A DNA stretch of 64,000 bases. Origin: Doryteuthis pealeii. Taxonomy: Eukaryota; Mollusca; Cephalopoda; Myopsida; Loliginidae. This document shows, in pieces, positions 59,615 to 64,000 of the stretch (the first letter of the stretch is position 1; every line of letters begins with the position of its first letter). The notes beneath the pieces were generated by a model. The model was given only the letters and a program-made list of their open reading frames with translations. It was not told the DNA's origin and ran no database searches. Where the stretch lies: positions 54,613,581-54,677,580 of the forward strand of contig CM042157.1 in assembly GCA_023376005.1 (NCBI GenBank), given 5' to 3'. Position numbers and translations under genes: made by a program.

Positions 59615-62600
59615 ACCAGCATGGTAAAACACTGCATCCCCCCTGGGGGGGGGGGCAATAAAAGAATATATTCAGAATAATCTACTACCAACCCTGTCAA
59701 TAATGATATTTTTTGCGACCATGAAAGAAGGTAGAACACTGCTGTCTATAGAAAAGTAAACCATTTACTTCAAACCACTCCACCATGGTAAAATGTACGC
59801 AGATCAAATTATAATTCAGAGTACAGCAGGCTGAATTCAAAGTTTTCATTTCCTAGATAAGTTGACAATACCAAGATAAAGAACAGTCTGTCGTAATATT
59901 TGCCCATAAGAGTGTGCTTGTGTAACGAATCACCATTGTAGGAAATGAAATCAGTAGGCAGATTGGTTCTTTATTTTGGTAAGGTAACAAAGTCAGAAGA
60001 AAACTTAAATTCAATCAACTATGTTCATTCAAAAATGACGCCTGGTTCACAATCCTAACCAATGAATGGAGGGTTGGGTGAATATATAATTTGAATTTGT
60101 TCACGCTGACAAATGCAATACCAATGCTAATTATCCATAAAATTGGTAAGAGAAAAAAGTTGGATCATGCCTTTTGTAAGGACATTAGCATGAAGTGAAA
60201 TAACAAAAACACCCCCCCAAATTCCCTAAAAAGGGAAAAAAAAATTGAACTCACGTTACAGAGTTATTTCTTCAACTGTTTTACCAAGTGTGCTTTTATA
60301 TGTAAATAAGTATACCCCCAAAATGATTGTCACCACCCTGATAAAATGACCTGACGCCTCACCCAGTGGATGCCCATAACTCAGTCAATAAACACTTGTT
60401 TTTATGTAACTGACACAGTCAGGTAACAATAGGTCTGCTTTAAGATTCATATTGCATTTTAAAATTGAACAAAAAAAAGAAAAGAAAAAAAAGAACTTTT
60501 CAATCTTAACTAAAAATGCCAGTGCAATTATAAAAGCCACATACATCATTGCAAGGCTTAGCAAAAAAATGTAAAACTCCTGTGTAATGGCATTGATTCT
60601 AATATCAATAACATTGTTTTTATAATCTTGCATGACTAAATGTTGGAGATATTTTATATAACTTAAAAACCTAAAACTATAAACCCTAAAAATAATTTGA
60701 TATTGAGTTTTTGTTTGTTTTTTACTGCTGCCCTCATATCTTATTGTTATAAGTACAACAATGTTTTGGCCAATATGCCCCCCAGATTTCTTCAGTATTT
60801 CTTGGCAAACTGGGAACTTCTTGTGAACTACTGATTCTGAATGAAGGCTCCAGAAGTTCTTCAAAAGTATCACCTGAGAAGGCCATATGGCACATCAGCC
60901 GAAACATTGTGATATAACATAAAGATGAAGATAACAGTCTGAAAAATTTTAAATGATACAAATTATCAAATTGCCTCATCTCCAAAATTCAGACAAATCA
61001 CCTTTTAGAATAATATCACCTAACAGAAAATCTGAAAAAGAAATTTTAAAAAACAAAATTTTTATCAAATAAAAGTTGAATCCTAAAATTATAAGAGTGC
61101 AGAATTTAAAGAAATTTAAAAAAATTAATAATTGTTTAAAAACTTGAATGTGAGGTGAAGGGTTTTTGCTGATATTTGTAGCCCACCCCCACTATCAGGG
61201 GATTTTTATAAGTTCATAAGTATTCAGACCTTGTTTACATTTGCAGAGATGTTTGTGGTTTAAGGGTGCACTGCAGCACTTGACCTCCACTAGTTAGTAA
61301 TACCAAAACTGACCCTTGAATTTATAAAGAGCATTTTCTGGGAACATTTTTTCGAAAAAAAAAAATGCATCTATAAAGATGGGATGAGATATATTAGCAG
61401 AAACAGCATTAATTTCTGAGAATATATGTTAAATATGATATATAATTTTGTATATGGGCAATAGACTGTAAAAGAGGAGTAAAAGTCAATTTTTGCTGAA
61501 CTTATAGTAAATTCATTTTAACAACATCTAAATCATTGACAAGTATGCCAGAGAGTTCTAGAGAGAGTTAAATTCAAACTTTGCAAAAATAAACACCGAC
61601 ACAAACAGCCATTTCCTAACATTGCAAAATAAAAACAATCGAAAATTTGTAGAAACAATAACATTTGAAGATAAGGTGTTTCAGAAAACTTTATATCATT
61701 TCATAATCTAATAACTACTTTATCAAATCATTCAGATTTAGAAATGCATTCATTGGAGAAAACAAAGACATTTATATTTTATGTTTCTACACATTGTAAA
61801 TTTGAGATTATTTGAATGAGCATTGGTCAAATTCTTACATTCCAAAATGATAAAAAATTTTTGAAACACCCTGTATAAGTCAATGAGAATAAAGTTAACA
61901 AATTAGACTTCGTACAAACAAACCAGCCACGTCATTCGTGAAAAATCTAGAAAAAATCGTTGATACGGTTATTTTTTGATAAAATTATCTTTTGTCTAGT
62001 TATATATCTCTACAAGTATTGATATCATAATTGTACTACCTTGTGACGTTTATAGATTAACAATTTTCCTGAGATTATCTAGCTCATAAACTATCTATAA
62101 AACTATATATCACACACAGATAAAATAAAGTTAAAAATTGAACTGTTATTTTAAGAACAATTTACAATACTAAATCTGTACTTCATTGTATATCTGAAAA
62201 AAAAAATAGTTAAATAAAAAAAAACTAAAAGCTAAGAAATTCCCTAATATCATGTTGTTTGACAATTGTGAAACCTGAAAATAAAATAATATCTAAGAAA
62301 ATAATCACAAATGAAAACTTGATACCGAAAAGAGGTTTTCATTCAAGATTAGGAACAAGCTAAACCGCTGTTTGTCATTACCGTCGAATGGTAAGGCCAG
62401 TGGTTGTAATCAATACATACTGACTTGTTAGCAATTCTACGCAGAATGCGGGTATTTATAAACTACCACAATATCATTGAAACCAAGCAGCCAATAGAAC
62501 TCAAGATGGAATCTTGTTTCTGATTTCTATAAATACATTCAGTTGTGCTTAGCTAGTTGCTGTCTATTCAAACCAACAATAGACCTAATGCCCTCAATAG

Positions 62601-64000
62601 CCACGACTTAGGGAACTAAATTCACAGGGGCCTGAGAATACTCAATCAGCTTTATACTCTAATCTTGAGGATAATACAGAAAGATTGGTTTGATTTTACA
62701 CCAATAAGAGTTAGGCGAATTGTAAGATTATCATTTCTGGTTGCAGCACAGAATTAACACATCTTTATGTTGGTTTATGCCAATGCTGTCAACAGGGTGT
62801 GGTGTTAGGAAGTGAAGGGTCTCAATTAGGACAGTATTGGTTTAGTCGGGGCCTTCTATCTCTAATTTCTATCAAAAGACAATCGGTTTTGTAATTACTT
62901 TTCCTATGAAGCATCAACAAATTTAATCGCTCTTATGAAATGTTGACCTGTAGCAAACTTAGGACCTCAATATGTTTGTCCTTAAAATTGTTTTTAGAAA
63001 TGTTTATGGTAAAAATTTGCATAAAAAAAAGAGAGTCCTCGCAGCTTTTATTTCCAATTTATGTAAAAGATATTTCTAATAGATTCTATAAATAGATTAT
63101 TAAACAATATCAATAATAAATATTTATACAATTTTTCCCTTGTTACTACTTCATTTAAATCAGTTGTTTTATTTATGAACTTAAAAGAATGTTTATAGAT
63201 TCAATATGTCTGTCATTTTTGCTTGGAATTTACAATAAATCTAAAAATATATAGAATTGTAATTTGTTTCATTTTTTTTTTTTCATTTTATCAAGGAACT
63301 TTTAACAAAAATAACGTGATTTATGTTTGATATAAATTAAATGAGGTCTATTTATGTAGCAAATAAAATTTCAATTGTCAATCAAAAAGGGAGGCAAATC
63401 ATCAATTTTTGTTTCAATTTTTTTCTCTAATTATACCGTGGGACCCAAAAGGTCATTGGGATTAAATATCCATTTAAATCATATAGAATGGAGGATTTGC
63501 TCAACAACCGTACTTCCCAACTGAAATTTCAAAATGGCAGACATTTGTATCTTACAATGCAGTGTCATCAATTACTGCATCCTTCTTTTTTTCTACATCA
63601 TGTAAGTCATTTTTGTTTCAAACATTTTAATTAGTCATAATAGCCGTCATGATATTTAAATGTAGAAATTATTTGAATTTTATAAGCAATAAAGGTAAGC
63701 AGTTGCATTTTCTTTTATTTCATTGAAAATGAATTTTACTACAAGGTCTAGTGTTCTAAATCCATGCCTGAAAATTAAAAATTGTTTGGAAAAAACAGTC
63801 AATCTCATTTACATAATTAAAAAAATTACACTGTTCCCCCATCTTTTTTTTGTTGTTGTACTGTTGAATGTTCTTAATTCATTTAAAATATCTAGGGACT
63901 TTATAATCTTATAAAATAATGAAATTATTTCCATTATAGATCCGCACTTCTACCTCGGACAAAGTTTGCTCCTGCACTTTGATCAAGAGTAATATCTGCA
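59615..64000 (-). repeat. Right arm of the large inverted duplication
   Basis: Reverse-complement copy of 51139-55682, and it may extend past the window. Differences from the left arm are mostly one-base gains or losses and homopolymer-length changes, for example over 61150-61400 against 53925-54150. It includes inverted copies of the MITE (about 61661-61878), foldback (60714-60930) and nested SINEs (59765-60290). Confidence 0.93.

Noticed and set aside
60385..60873. 162-codon minus-strand open frame
   Set aside because: It lies in the right inverted arm across a foldback element; the left-arm counterpart is not open, and composition is that of non-coding DNA.

Overview
The window is from an animal nuclear genome, AT-rich and full of introns, most likely a cephalopod mollusc (octopus-like). 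The base for this is long (TA)n arrays every few kb, several tRNA-derived SINE families, RTE/Jockey-type LINE relics, foldback elements and very long introns. The exact species cannot be fixed from the sequence alone.

There is one recognisable gene, on the + strand: an orthologue of the MYT1/MYT1L/ST18 family of C2HC zinc-finger transcription factors, which act in neurogenesis. Eight coding segments can be placed: 2105-2212, 7376-7408, 8611-8724, 10025-10072, 13046-14054, 20189-20407, 31214-31357 and 44784-44846. All reading-frame phases agree across the chain. The 13046 exon carries the conserved MYT1 domain (SDRVLRPM start, PRTNLAKELEKY, LNLSTK, LDLTMK) and a long interrupted polyglutamine tract. 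The next two exons each carry a full C-X4-C-X4-H-X7-H-X5-C finger. The last exon carries a third finger that the intron cuts before its final cysteine. The N-terminal fingers should lie upstream. The end of the third finger, any later finger and the C-terminal coiled coil were not found in the remaining 19 kb, so they lie beyond the window or in the assembly gap.

The introns hold most of the sequence. They contain at least five SINE families (called A-E here), antisense ORF2 relics of non-LTR retrotransposons, mariner-like MITEs, large foldback elements, one nearly perfect 171-bp palindrome, and one 248-bp GC-richer insertion flanked by a 13-bp target-site duplication.

The right end looks structurally unreliable. 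A 100-N gap lies at 57661-57760. On either side, about 4.5 kb (51139-55682) reappears inverted at 59615-64000, and the two copies differ mostly by single-base and homopolymer indels. A six-copy 73-bp tandem repeat lies just right of the gap and shows the same kind of error-like differences between units. A long-read assembly artefact is the simplest explanation, though a real palindromic duplication cannot be excluded. I see no evidence of a novel multi-gene system. The most interesting biology is the run of frame-neutral (phase 1-1) cassette exons upstream of the MYT1 domain.
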